DNA from: Sapria himalayana
Lineage: Eukaryota > Streptophyta > Magnoliopsida > Malpighiales > Rafflesiaceae
Length of the DNA stretch: 64,000 nt
Direction: 5' to 3'
Assembly (NCBI GenBank): GCA_029783825.1
Contig: JAREIK010001468.1
Location: 3,270,261 to 3,334,260, forward strand
The translations under genes were made by a program, and so were the position numbers. Position 1 is the first letter of the stretch. Each line of letters begins with the position of its first letter. Shown in pieces: positions 12,430-25,771 of this stretch. The notes beneath the pieces are model-generated. The model was not told the origin of the DNA. It saw only the letters and a program-made list of their open reading frames with translations, and did no database searches.

Positions 12430-15000
12430 GCAATTTGTACCACGTGTCTAGATTATTTAAATTATCTATACGTGTCTAGTATATTATGAGACTTTGTATT
12501 AATTGCTTCAAGAAATTTAATTCCTTCAAAGATTTTCATATATGTCGTTATCTATGGATCCATATAGATAATTTGTGATGATGACTATGAGATACATATC
12601 TAATCATTTATAGACTATCAAACTCATTAAAAAGTGGAAAAAAATTGTATTTATGATAATTAAACTCTGTACTAATAATTATATTTTATATCTTATGATA
12701 TCATTATTTTTATTACACTTTCATATAAATACTCATTTATACCCAGTTGGTTTAACATCTTTAGGTGTTTGGAATATATGTCCACAAAATCTTGTTTCAT
12801 TAATGAGTTTAATTAAGCATGCATGACTTCTTTACGTCTTTACAAATCATTTATATTTAGATGCTTTTCCAATTTTTTTTGGTTGGAATCCTCATTATTT
12901 TTTATGATGTCTAATGTCGATTGTAAAATAAATATATTATTAATAATAACTAGAGGTGTCAAATGGGACGAGCCCATTTTTAGACGGCCCAACCTTGCTT
13001 TCGTGTCGAGCCAAGCACTGCACAGTTATTGTACCATGCCGTGCTTGGCCCAGCATGGTTCTATGGAGGTCAGCCTGGCACGGGCCCTCGGCACGAATCT
13101 GCTAGGTTCGGCTGTGCGCCGTCACATGCCAAACCTCTAATTTAAAAAATATAAGGGTTTTGGCATGCGTCGTTGCACCCCAACACCGCCGAAACCCTAA
13201 TTTTAAAACTAGGCCCGGTCAGCCTCGGCATGGCAAGGCACGAGTCCGGGTACAAGAAATTCCCTTGCCGGGCCAGCCTAGGCACGACCGAATCGTATCG
13301 TGCCAGACCGAGCTAGCACGGCCAAGTTGACACCTCTAAATTAATAACCTTATATCGATCATATTCTTTTCTATTATGTACATAATTTATTGATACCTCA
13401 TAATTTTATCTATATATGTCTATTTAATGACCATTTCTTTAATTTGAATATCATCGAGAGTCTTTTGTTCAATATATACCTTTATAAGGGCCTCTTGTTC
13501 ATTGGATATCACTCTAAAGATTTTTTGTTTATCATGTACCTCTTTATGGGTATCAATTTTTATTTGTGATATCCTTTTTTGGAAAGTTAAATTTTTTGAG
13601 CCAATAAATCTTATATGCTTCATATGTATTTTAAACTCATTTGATGATTGTCTTTCTAATATATCAATCTTATTTAAGTATTTACAATTGAAATATATGA
13701 CTTTGTAACTTTATTTATATCAATAAAAGTATCTAGTAATTGATTTGTAAGATTTTTTAAATAAAAAATTATTTGAACTTTTATTTCACATTAATTTATA
13801 TGAGGATCAAAATGAGACTTTATAGATGTCTTCTACGTAATTTATTATCATTTTTCTAGAACTAACTTTTCTTCCCCTATTGGAGGAAATACATTCTCAT
13901 TAAAATGATACTATCTTAAGTGAGCTACAAAAACATCTCGTATTAAGGGTTGAAGAGATGAAGAGTCAAAACCCACATAAATTCAAAGCCTTTATTAGAG
14001 AACTATTTTAGTACATTGTATTGGTGTAATTAGTACATAGACTGTACAACTAAATATTTATAAATGAGAAATATTTGATAGTTCATGTAATATAAGTTGT
14101 GAAGGATAGAATTAGTGATAAGATATTGGTAAAATATGAACCAAGCTTATAAGTTACATAATATCATGTTCCTAAACATTATTTTCAAGAAGATTGATGA
14201 CTTAAATATGAATTTGTTAATTGAAGATCTAACTATCAATTTACCTTGTGAGCAAGCAACACATGAGTGTTTATCAGGCAAAAAAATATTGTTATTTAGT
14301 GGATACTCGTGCGAGTATTCTATGATTCTTTACATCATTGAGGACCTATAGTGACCTTGCCTATCATGCCAAAAACAAAGTCATTGGGTTGTTAAACTTT
14401 TAGTTCAAAATAACATACGACTCAATATACTTTATATTTGTACGATACGACTCAGATGAGAATGCTGAGAGTTTTTCTAATATAGGTTTCTTGTAAAAAA
14501 TAAAAGAGGTAATGTAAAGATATTTTATATTATCTTCATTCATAGTTTCAATGTGATATGTAATTCTTTTGATATCTTTGAAGCAGAGTAATTTTCATGT
14601 GGATTTATTAGAATATAATATATTATTGATATAAAATCTAATTTTGTTTGGTAGTATTATATTTGCTTTTCTAGAATCTTCAATTACTTTTGATGTACTA
14701 AATATAGACATACATTGACATTTGTTAATATCAAATTTAGTAAGTATATTTTATCTGAAGAATTCTATGTGTGATTACATAGTCAACAAGATATATATTA
14801 CCTTCATTCATCTTGAGATAAATAACATGTGAATTTTTATATAACTAATATAAAAATATTAAATAATATAATAAGAGATTGATGTAGTAAGAAAATTATG
14901 AATTAATTAATTTAAGAAATATCATTCAATAATAATGTTATGGTCAATCATCAAATAGCCAAGTTTACGCTAGGACCTTCAAAGATATGTACATCATAAC
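12430..15000 (-). mobile_element. Decayed Copia-type retrotransposon remnant
   Basis: Minus-strand translations around 14100-14400 resemble the pre-integrase/integrase part of Copia polyproteins in scattered frames, including a Cys-rich segment and following hydrophobic runs, with many stops. Similar pol-like patches occur near 12750-12900 and 13420-13620. A GC-rich MITE (12951-13338) is nested in it. No open frame of useful length survives. Family assignment is by resemblance and is uncertain. Confidence 0.4.
12951..13338. mobile_element. hAT-type MITE nested in Copia remnant
   Basis: The left end is TAGAGGTGTCAAATGGG and the right end is GTTGACACCTCTA, inverted. The flanks ATAATAAC (left) and TTAATAAC (two bases beyond the right end) suggest an imperfect 8-bp duplication. 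The interior is rich in cggcacgg-like motifs and moderately CG-rich, so it is younger than the copy at 2.4 kb. Confidence 0.75.
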
Positions 15001-15379
15001 ATGTTAGGTCTATCAGTCACAATTGATAAAAAGTCATTTCTATATGTTTTCTTTTTCTTTTAACATTATTTAGTAAAGGTTAGTCAAATGTTTGGGCATA
15101 TGAAATGTATGAGACCAATACATTTTCATTTCATATGTTCTCATGTTTATTTAAAAGTTTTATTTAAGAGAGAATTATATTTTTGTGCACTAATCAAAAA
15201 AATTTTGAAAAAATATAACCTAAGTTTTAATATTTAAAAATAGGTGCACCATACTCTTATGTAATTAAGTTTTGGAGTATAATTTATGTTAATATAAAAA
15301 TTATCCTTATTCTAAAAACTAACTAACCCAACTTATTATGTGCCTAGAACTCCAAATTTTAAAACCTCTAAAATCTCAT

Positions 15380-16830
15380 AACGAGCTCCAACGAGCATAA
15401 TAACTTGATAGAGTTCATCAAGCTCATACATAATTTCAGCAGGCTCTGCATGAGCTCGATGAGCTCATTGAACTCACTAGAACTCTACAGGAGCTCATTG
15501 ATGGAGCTCAAATGAGCTCACTGGAACTTGCACGAGCTCAATGAGTTCCATCGAGCTTATCCAGCTCATTGGAACTCCATCGATGAGTTTGATGAGTTCC
15601 ATCGAGCTCGTCTAGCTCCATCGATGAGCTCTACAAGAGTTCGTGCAAAGTTCCAATGAGTTTGATGAGCTCATCGAGATCATGTAGAGATTGCTGAAAC
15701 TATGTATGAGCTTGATGAGCTCCATTGAGCCCTTCCTACTTGTTGGAGCTCCAATGGCGAGCTCATGTAGAGATTGTTGGAACTCTTCACGAGCTCAATG
15801 AGTTCCATCGAGCTCATTGGAGCTCGTTGGTGCTCCATCGATGAGCTTTTCAAGAGCTCATGGAACTCATGCAGGGTTCCAACAAGCTAGATGAGCTAAT
15901 CAAACTCATTTAAAGCTCACTGGAACTTTGTACAAACTTGATGAGTTCCATCGAGCTCATCTTGATCATTGGAGCTCGTTTGAGCTCCATCGATGAGCTC
16001 GTGCAGAGCTCGGTGGAACTTTACATGAGTTTGATGGGTTTCATTAAGCTCATCCATCTCGTTAGAGTTCATTTGAGTTCTATTGTTGAGCTTTGCAAAA
16101 GCTCATCAAGCTCATGTAGAGTTCCAGCAAGCTTGATGAGTAAGTCGAGCTCATGCATAGTTTGTTGGAACTCTGTAAGAGCTCGATGTGCTCATTTGAG
16201 CTCCAACAATGAGCTCCTTGGAACTTTGCACGAGCTCGAAAGGTTTCATTGAGCTTGTCCATCTTGTTGGAGCTAGTTGGAGCTTGTTTGAACTTTATCG
16301 AGCTCATATTGCTCATTTGGAGCTCATCAAGCTTGTGTCGAGCGCGCTAAAACTCTGCACTAGTTCGATGAGTTCCATTGAATTTCTCTAGCTCATGCAG
16401 AGCTCGCTAGAACTCTTGTCTATGCACGAGCTCGATGAGTTCGTGTAGAATTCCAATGAGCTCATCCTGCTCATTTGAACTCCAACGAAGAGCTTGTCGG
16501 AGCTCGTTGGAGCTCATTGAACTCATTTGAGCTCATTGAGCTCGCGATAGTTCATCAAGCTCATCATAGCTCACTAGAACTCTGCAATAACTCATTGAAA
16601 TTGGTTTGAGCTACATTGACGACCTCAACATAAGCTTGATAAGCTTTGCATGAGCTCATGCAAAGTTCCAATGAGCTCAAAAGGCTCATCGAGCTCATGT
16701 AGAGCTTACTGGAACTCTGATCTCTTACAAGTTCGATGAGCTCCATCAAGCTCATCCTGCTCATCGAGCTCTGCATGAGGTCATCTAGCTTAATGAGCTT
16801 CCTGTAAGGCAGTAGCTTGTTAAGCTCAAT
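15380..16830. repeat. GAGCTC-rich degenerate minisatellite
   Basis: About 1.45 kb is built almost entirely from variants of gagctcatcgagctc, tgcacgagctcgatgagttcc and ttggagctcattgg. The self-complementary hexamer GAGCTC appears dozens of times, and palindromic variants read similarly on both strands. Open frames made only of Ser, Leu, Met and Glu on both strands are by-products. The flanks are ordinary AT-rich DNA. Confidence 0.9.
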
Positions 16831-16847
16831 GAGCTTAACTTACTTCC

Positions 16848-16911
16848 AGCATTTTAATTATTTTCAAATGCTGACAATTGAAACTAGCATTTTAATTATT
16901 TTCAAATGCTG
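16848..16911. repeat. 26-bp direct repeat
   Basis: Two identical 26-bp copies (16848-16873 and 16886-16911), each starting agcattttaa and ending aaatgctg, sit 38 bp apart at the right edge of the GAGCTC array. Confidence 0.85.
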
Positions 16912-17407
16912 GCAGTGTTTTGTAGGGGTCACTTTCTTCGACCTTCCCTGTTGAGAACATGATCACACAGGTGACATCAAAAGCACTGGAGCGCCATCTA
17001 GAATATATGCGAAATCTTCCATTTGTGAAAAAAATTTCAGATTTCCATCTATTATTATTTCTGTCCAAGTTCTTAGATCTCACTTCTGACGTTCCTGCAT
17101 TAGTCCACTGAGTACATGAATAGGCAGCAATTTCTATTTTTGGGAAGCATCGTTTTGGCAACTTTTCGAAAGAATTTACACTTTATAATAATTATATTTG
17201 TTCTTATTTATATTTTTATAGTCTGATGCATATTTTGAAGGGAAATACAACATGGGATGAAATAATGACTTTTTTTCCAAAAAAAAAAAAAAGAATAGAA
17301 GTACATGTTTGGTCCCTGCTGTAGTATACAAGTGAAATGGCGACAGATATTTGCCTGGCCATGTGAAATCTTTATGATCAACATTGGTCACTGCTATTTC
17401 TGTTGTC

Positions 17408-17970
17408 TCACTTTAGCTGAACCTTCAACTTCTTTCCATTTAATTGGCCATCATTCATCTTGCTTATAGCAACTTCTGCTGTATCTATCGAATCATAACT
17501 CACAAATCCTGCAAAAAAAAAAAAAGATTAATTTGGCAACAACTAGAAATGGTAAGAGGGGTGAGAGGGATAAATGCATACCAAAACATTTGCTAAGGCT
17601 AGTTGTTTTATCAACGAAGACATTGGCACTCAACATGTAGTCGAATGGTTGAATGGCTTGGGAGAGCTCTTGGTCACCAAGTTATTGGGATAAATGGTAT
17701 ATAAACAAATTAGCACCCAGAGGGCAGAGGATCTTTGTTCAATTAAAATGTTTAGCAGCTAACAGGTATGAACATGTATAAACAAATTGGCCCCCACAAG
17801 TTCTCACGCAAAAGGATGCTCCAAAATCAGGGCTAGCTTGTGGTGGCGATGGACCACCTAAAAAATAACTAGAACCCACTGAATACATTTCACAAGGATT
17901 AGCTAAAAGTGGGTGATTTGTCAGTTGTGATGCTGGTGGTGGGATAACATGCCTGAGGCATGGCACAAGG
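17408..17970 (-). pseudogene. 3' fragment of a Bruno/CELF-like RNA-binding protein gene
   Basis: Reading leftwards, a segment near 17723-17685 gives ANLFIYH. The stretch to 17582 gives a GDQEL...VFVDK...SKCF run, then a 73-bp GT-AG intron (17581-17509), and the final exon (17508-17408) gives GFVSYD...KKLKVQLK. This is the third RRM of plant Bruno-like (BRN1-type) proteins, which bind mRNA. An in-frame TAA at 17684-17682 replaces a codon inside the RRM, and a TGA at 17410-17408 ends the frame just after KVQLK. The region 17740-17966 looks like the Pro/Ser-rich linker before RRM3. No upstream RRM1 or RRM2 exons are visible, so this is a truncated, disabled copy that kept an intron. It is therefore a DNA-level duplicate, not a retrocopy. 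Confidence 0.7.
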
Positions 17971-18336
17971 GAGGAATAAGCAGAACATGGCGCATAGTTT
18001 TCTACGCAAGTGCTAGGGCCTACACCAGGGCTAACATTTTAAAAGCCATCGTTCACAATGCTGACATTTGTAAAATTTTAAAATTCAATAATCGGTGTTG
18101 TGAACGTCATTTTTTGATTTAAACTAAAGACTATCGTTTACAACGATTGCCATTGTCATCCTGTTTTAAGACATACTGTATTTACAACAATGGCCATTGT
18201 TATATTTTTTAAACTAGCATTTTAATTTGGATTTTTTATTTAAAAAGTATTATTTATGTACAAAACTCACAATTATAGTTATAATTCAAAAACGCCTGTA
18301 TTTAGGCGCGGTTGTGCCCAAAATCGGCGAGGAAGG
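17971..18336 (+). promoter_or_regulatory. Upstream region of POT1, putative promoter and 5' UTR
   Basis: This lies between the Bruno-like pseudogene and the POT1 start codon. It contains several short ccattgt/acaatg motifs, including a perfect 16-bp palindrome AACAATGGCCATTGTT at 18186-18201, and a TATTTAAA box at about 18237, roughly 100 bp before the ATG. Promoter function is inferred from position only. Confidence 0.3.
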
Positions 18337-18457
18337 ATGGAAGGCAGCAATGAAGTGTTTCTTAAGATCGGAGAAGCCGCAACTCGCATCGACAAGAGAG
18401 TTAGTGTTATTGCCGTCATTCTGGAGTTTGGCTTTCCCAGGAAAACGAAAGGGACGG
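18337..18457 (+). CDS. POT1 exon 1
   Basis: The start exon encodes residues 1-40 plus one base: [18 protein letters not shown], then a run ending GFPRKTKGT. It begins the first OB fold. The donor is G|GTAGGC, phase 1. Confidence 0.88.
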
Positions 18458-21400
18458 GTAGGCTTTCCCCACCCTCCATGCTTGCAGTCGAAATGTATGT
18501 CGTTGCTTGTAAGGACAACAGTTCTATCAATCTCATAAACTGATTATAATCAAACCTTCAAAAGATTGAATTCAATTTGGTGCTTAACTTGATACAATTC
18601 TATACAACGGGATGGAGCCATGAATCTCAGAGCCTAGAGTCATATAGTATTTAATCAACCTCATGAAATTTGATTCTTAAAATTATGAAACAGCGCATCA
18701 TTAAACGTTTAATTGGAAATTCCTTCCTGCCAGTCAATTTTTGAGCCCTTATTCTGAAGAACCAAACCACGTGGGTCCATTGAGATACTCAAGGTCAAAA
18801 CGTATCTCAATCACCATTGAGAAATTTTCTACTGCCCTTCTTGATTCTGAAGTTATCCTTGAATTCTAGTTTGATAATTGTCAATTGAGGTGCCAGAAGT
18901 TACTGGTTGAAATTATGTTATGTTTTGACAAAATTTATTGTTTGGATCATAATCTGTTGAAAAAAGAAATAAACAGAGATTATAAGCCTTACAAGGATTA
19001 TAGCATCTTAATCATTCTCATCTTTGATCTCGCATCTTACAATATCTGGTTTACTATGAGTTTAATGGGTTGGGGAAATATTGTGTCACGTGGAATAAGC
19101 ATCTTAATCGTCTGTTTTTGACTCAATTCTCACATTAGCCAATTTACAATATGAGTTGAATGGGACTAGGAAAAAACAAGTTGGAATGACTGAGGTAAGA
19201 ACATGAAAATTTAAATGAACGCCCCTCTCCGATTCATAGTTGCTGCTGTATGTGACAATTAGTTCTCTGTCGGTGCTTTAATTCCAAAAATAAAGAAGAT
19301 AAATCAAAGCATCCTGAATGTTTAATTTGTCTCGGTGGAATAATAAAGAAGATAAAGTTTTATGTCTTGCATAGACTTCCACTCACCTTTTTGACTCCTC
19401 ATAACCTATTTTCATTCTCAAATTAAGAAAAAAATAGTATAGCTTGTTATGGGTAGAGGTGTTAAATGGCCCTTGTCGTGTGGCACAGTTCTTTGGGTGG
19501 GGCATGCCGGGTCGTGTAGAGCCAGGTCAGGCATGACTAGGTTAACATGGGTTCAAACCAGACTAGCCTGGGTCAGGCCAGCTAGGCTGAAACTAGCTTG
19601 CACAGGCTCTCGTGCCGCATCATGTCATGTTTTGCATTCCATGCCAAAATGTTTGACCTAACACGGCCTAAGCTGTGCCGTGGGCTGGCCCATGCCACTT
19701 TCATGTACTATTTTGAATCGTACCTTGCCATGTTAGGCATGGCCGAACCGTGCTGTGTTATGGGCTGTGTCTTGACCATTTGACCCAGTTGACACCTAAT
19801 AATTAGTTCACTAGGGACATGTCACATATTTGGTTTATGAGTTGTGGAAAATGCTATCTTAATTGGCAATGATGATCAAAGGCCGAACGGATGGCTGCCA
19901 CACTAATAATTTTGTTGGTTGGTAGAAAGTTGATGAGGTTCTTATTAAGGTGTGTTCTGAGCCTAAACCATTGCATTTTTTCCAATTGACTCATTTGTTG
20001 CATAATGTTTAGCATTCTTTATATCAATCTCATATCTCATATTTGTTAAAAGTGAATTGTATTTTCGATGGCTTGGGAACAATTGTGTTTGTCATGAAGG
20101 TGTAAGAGTGCCTCTATCGATGTACTTATCTCATTGACATAAGTAGAATCAGGTTGGGTTATGTTGAGATGCCTTTGTTGATGTACTTATTTTATTAGTT
20201 GGTTTTTTGAATTTTTTAGGCATTTCACATTATAAGCTCATTGATTTTTACACATATGTTTCTACTATTACACATTGGGATTTGAGAAACAAAAATGTAT
20301 TATTGATGAGCATTTATTGTTCTTGTTTTAATTTTATTGGCAAGAAAAGATAAATCATGTATTGTCAGGTATGCTGATTGTTGTTATGAAATTTTCTTAA
20401 AAAATTTAATTCATAGTTATCATTTTTATTCTAACATAAGATTGAGCACATAGAAAACTCAAGGCATAGATCTTAATTGAAAACCTTAATAATATCTCAA
20501 GAAATTGTACAAATGGAAGCTCATATGGATACGTGATACTTGGATTGGGGCAATCCACATGTTGGATGCTATAATCTATAATGTAAATAAAACAAAAAAA
20601 AGGAAAAAGAAAAATAGTATATAATACTTTCTCTTAAGTTAGTGTATACATTTCTAGAATATCAAGTTTAGAGAAAAAAAATGAGTTAAGGCTCTTCAAG
20701 TCTTTTGTGGTTATATCAGCTAGTTGATATATCGTAGAAATATAAGCAGTAAAAATAGTTCTAAATAGCTCATCTCTATGAGAAAGAAGCAATTCTTTTC
20801 AATATATTTTGTTTGCTCATGAAATATTGAATTAAATGCTATATATCTTATTTTTTTGACTATTATAATAAAGAGTAATAAAAGAAGTAAGAGGAATCTA
20901 ATTTTCTTATAGTATTTGATTCACAATAATTTGTAGGTGACTGTCACCATCTCTTTAAATGCTGCCTCTATATTTTATTTCAAAATAGGTTATTATCATT
21001 TATTGTAGGAAATTATATTATTTTTTAGAAAAATATAAAAATTTATTGTAGATCTTATCTAATTATAAGCTATTGCTTAACTCAAATTTAAATACATGAT
21101 TAATTATTAATATATGTGATTGTTGAATGAAATTTAAGGTTAGAAGATTCTTCACATATCTTAGTATGCGAAGAATTGCATATAGGAAAAAATGTAATGG
21201 AGAATATAGAAAATGAATAATCATATAGACTGCATAAGCTATATCTAGTTATGAATAATAATACATAACTAATTTTACTTATGATTTTTTTATATATAAT
21301 AGAGTCAACTAGAGGAGTTATATCAGACAAAAAATTAGTATTTGGATCAATTAAAATATTTATTAAAGTACAACTCAAATGACAATCATTTATGAGAATA

Positions 21401-24400
21401 TCAATTGAATGTCTTCTTTGTGACAATATAATTTCTCTCCTCGAGTAGAATATAATTGGTATAAAATTTTATTAGAGATCATAATATGTTCTTTGTCATG
21501 ATTTGAATTGTGAAGTCATGATTTAACTAAAACTACTATATGTGTTTCGGTGTCACAACTTTAATTGTGAAGTTTCAACTTGACTGAATTGGCTACATGC
21601 ATTTTGTTGTCGCGACTTAGATTGTTAAGTCACGACTTGACTAAAGTTGTGGAGATTATTCACATATCTTTGTATGCGAAGAGTTGCATCCAGGTAAACA
21701 TATAGTAGAGAATCTAAGAAATGAATAATCATATAAACAACATAAGCTATATGTAATTATGAATAAGCATACATAGCTAATTTTTCTTATGATTTTCTTA
21801 TATGTCACATAATCAATTAAATATGTTATTATCAGATAAAAAATTAGTATTTGGATCAATTAAATTATCTATTATAACACAACTCAAATGACTAATATTT
21901 GTGAGATTATCAGTTGCATGTCTACTCTTTGACAATATAACTCATTTCCTTGAGTAGATCCTTCATGACTAACAATAAAGATCATCATTATTTCTATATT
22001 GTGACCTGGTTGCTTTGGAACTATCATCCATGTCATGACTTTCATTGACTTTTTTGTTATTGTATTTCTTGAACACTACATCTCAACTATTTTTATGCAT
22101 AACTTATATGTATAAATAAATTAATTTCTTATGTATGTAACTTTTATAGTTTCTTCTTCAAAAATAACATGTTGACCAACGACTTGATCTAATAGACAAT
22201 CTCAAGATTCTTCTATAAATCATTCGCTAATTTTTTATTAGAAATATTCATCAAGAATTAAATTTCAAACACAATTAGATCAAGCCTTGTTTTCATTAAT
22301 CAAACTTGTCTCATTTGACAATTTCAATAGAAGTCACGTTCCAAGGACTTTTCCAAATGACTAACAATAGAGACGATCAAAATTTTTATGTCATAACTTC
22401 ATTACTTTAGAATTGTTATCCTTGTCATGACATCCAGGGACTTCTTCATTTTTATACTCATTGAATACTATATTTCAATTATAGATTATTATTTTTGTTT
22501 TTGAGTTTCAAAATTTGTGGTCTTTGATATTTTTTTGTATTTAAGGAATTTGTACTTTACTGATTTGAAATTTAATTTGTTTCTCATTTTTTCTGGCACA
22601 TGTGCTATGCATCACACTTTAATATTTGAAGATGGGCTACACTTAGTTTATTCTCATATAATATTTTAAATGATATTTTATCATTCTTATCTTTCTTATT
22701 CTTCTTATTTTTTTATTTTTTTTATTTTTTTTATTATTCTTTTTATCATTATTATCCTTCTAATTTTTATTATTCTAATTCTTCTCATTCCTCTTATTTT
22801 TCTCATTCTTCTTATTTTTCTCATTTTTCTTATTTTTTTTATTTTTTTATTTTTCTTATTTTTCTTATTTTTCGTATTTTTTTTTATTTTTCATATTTTT
22901 CGTATTTTTCGTATTTTTCGTATTCTTCTTATTCTTCCTATTCCTCTTATTCATCATATTCCTCTTATTCATCTTATTTCTCTTATTCTTCTTATTTCTC
23001 TTATTCCTCCTATTCTTTCTATTCTTCCTATTCTTCCCATTTTTCTCATTCTTCCTATTCTTCTCATTTTTCTCATTCTTCCTATTCTTCTCATTTTTCT
23101 CATTCTTCCCATTCTTCACATTCTTCCTATTATTCTTATCTATCTTATCTATCTTATTTATCATGTTCATCTTATTCATCTTATACTTTTTATTCAACAT
23201 ATTCATCTTATTCATTTTAATCTTCTAATTTTTCTTATTCTTCTTAATCTTCTTAATCTTCTTATTCTTTTTTTTTTCTTATTTTTTTATTCTTCGTATT
23301 ATTCTTATTTTTATTGTCCTCCCTATTTTTTTTATTTTTTTTATTCTTATTATTTTTCATTTTATTCGTATTATTCGTATTTTTCTCATTCTTTTTTTTC
23401 TTTTTTTTTCTTTTTATTTTTTTTATTTTTTTATTTTTTCATTTTTTTTATTTTTTTTATTTTTTTCATTCTTTTCATTCTTTTTATTCTTCTTAATCTT
23501 CTTATTCATCATATTCATTTTATTTATCTTGTTTATCTTATTCATCTTATACTTCATATTCAACTTATTCATCTTAATTTTCTAATTTTTTTTATTCTTT
23601 TTAATTTTTTTATTCTTCGTATTCTTTTAAATTCTTATTGTCCTTTCAATTCTTCTTATTTTTCATGTCCTATCAATTCTTATTATTTTTTTTGTCTTTC
23701 ATATTTTTTTTATTTTGTTATTATTTTTATTCTTCTTATTTTTCTTATTCTTCTTGTTCTTCTTATTTTTTTTTTGTTTTTCTTGTTCTTTTTATTCTTC
23801 ATATTTTTTTTATTTTTCTTTTTCCTATTATTTTTCTTATTTTTCTTATTTTCTTATTTTTCTTATTTTCTTATTTTTTTTATTCTTATTTTTTTTATTT
23901 TTATTCTTTTTATTCTTATTTTTCTTATTCTTCTTATGTTGCTAGGCTTAGGTATTGCAGTTAGAGTTGTATCTGTTATTGCCACTGGTCTATTCGTAGG
24001 CCCAAGGCCCAAGCAGCTTTTAAATTTTAATTTTAATTTTATAAGTTACTAATTATTATATTATGGTAATGATATATAATATAAATATATTATAAATTAT
24101 GATATATAAATCTCCAATATTAATTACATAAAAAATGAAAAATTTGAATAACAACTTCAATCTTTATGATTTGGATCATCAAAGCTAATAGTCTCGGTAA
24201 TGATATTTTCATTTTCATGTGTCTATCTATATCATCATTCAAATTTGATTCTTCTATTTTATCTTAAAGATCTATCATTAAATCATCAAATTTTTAAAGG
24301 AGAAAATTACTTAAATAATATTTGGTCATAACATGATCATTCTTTTGAAATTATATTCTCAACTATATGTTAAAGTAGACCTTGATGTTATGCTAGACTT

Positions 24401-25740
24401 TGGAGAGATTCATAATTCCTTTGTTATTTTAATTAAAATGAAAAAGATGAATTTATATGTTTTTTATCAACTTAATATCACTATGAGATATGATATAGCT
24501 CTAATTAATATCTAAGTATCTCGATAATTTGTTCATATTTCATAAATTTTCTTATGTTTGTATTTACTCATAGTTAATTGAATAAAAAAGTTATCTTCTT
24601 CAAATACCATATCTATATTTGTACTCAGAGACTCGATAAAGTATTATATATTTTTTTTCTAACACATTTATTGAAAATTTATAAATAGGGATGAGAACTC
24701 ACATATTTCATATGTTCATTGATTTAAATCTCATTGATTTGATATTTTACAATAAGATTCTAGACATGAGCAAAATACCTCATGTGAAAAAAGATTTCTT
24801 ATAATATTAATTTATTCTTATTAAATTTTTGCCTGTCACATCATTAGAACTTGTTTTACCCATGTCAGTGTGCAAAGTTTATTAATGTCTCATTTAATAA
24901 AAATAACTTTGACTTAAATAATATCTTCATCAGAGCGAGAAATTGGAATAAGACAAAAGTTAATGATCATTTTTTATATAGTGCGTATACACATTATTGT
25001 GTATAATGTAAATGTATATACACTACAGTGTAGTATATCATACTTCAGTATGTGTATATACTATATAATATTAAGTATATACACTAAAGAGCAAAGACTA
25101 AATTATAACTATATACATAATACATTATAGTATATATATAATTTATATATTTATATATAACACATTGCTTATATAAATAATAATAATGTATATATATATT
25201 AATATATATATATATATATATATATTATATTTATGGAAATTATGAATATTAAAAAATTGTAGTGTATAAAAAATCTATATGCATATGAATATATGTGCAT
25301 TGTGTATAATTTATATTTATATATACATTTTTTATATAATTTTATTTAGTGTGTGTATATATGTGAATATATTTATATATATATATGCATATGAATAATT
25401 ATAATAATGTGGTATATATAAATATATAAAGTATATAATTTATATATTTCTCTATGACTTAAATAATAACTTTATCACGGTGGAGATTTGGAATAACACA
25501 AAAGTTAATGATCATTTTTTATACAGTGTGTATATAATATTGTGTATAATGTAAATGTACATACACTACAATGTAGTATATCATACTTCAGTGTTTATAT
25601 ACTAAATACTAAATAGTATTAAGTATATATATTATATAGAGTAATAGCTAAATTATAATTATATACATAATACATTATAGTATATATATAATTTATTTAC
25701 TTATATATAACACTTTGCATATATAAATTATAGTTTTGTA

Positions 25741-25771
<31 letters not shown>

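Noticed and set aside
13150..13200. gaaaccctaa motifs as interstitial telomeric repeats near a telomere gene
   Set aside because: Only isolated single copies occur, inside a MITE. No tandem TTTAGGG run was found.
15938..16776. Ser/Leu/Met/Glu-rich open frames on both strands
   Set aside because: They are translations of the GAGCTC minisatellite and show no fixed start or conserved pattern.
22670..24052. A 460-codon stop-free frame of Phe, Leu, Ile, Ser and Tyr
   Set aside because: It is produced by the polypyrimidine repeat. Several frames are open at once, and there is no domain or normal codon use.
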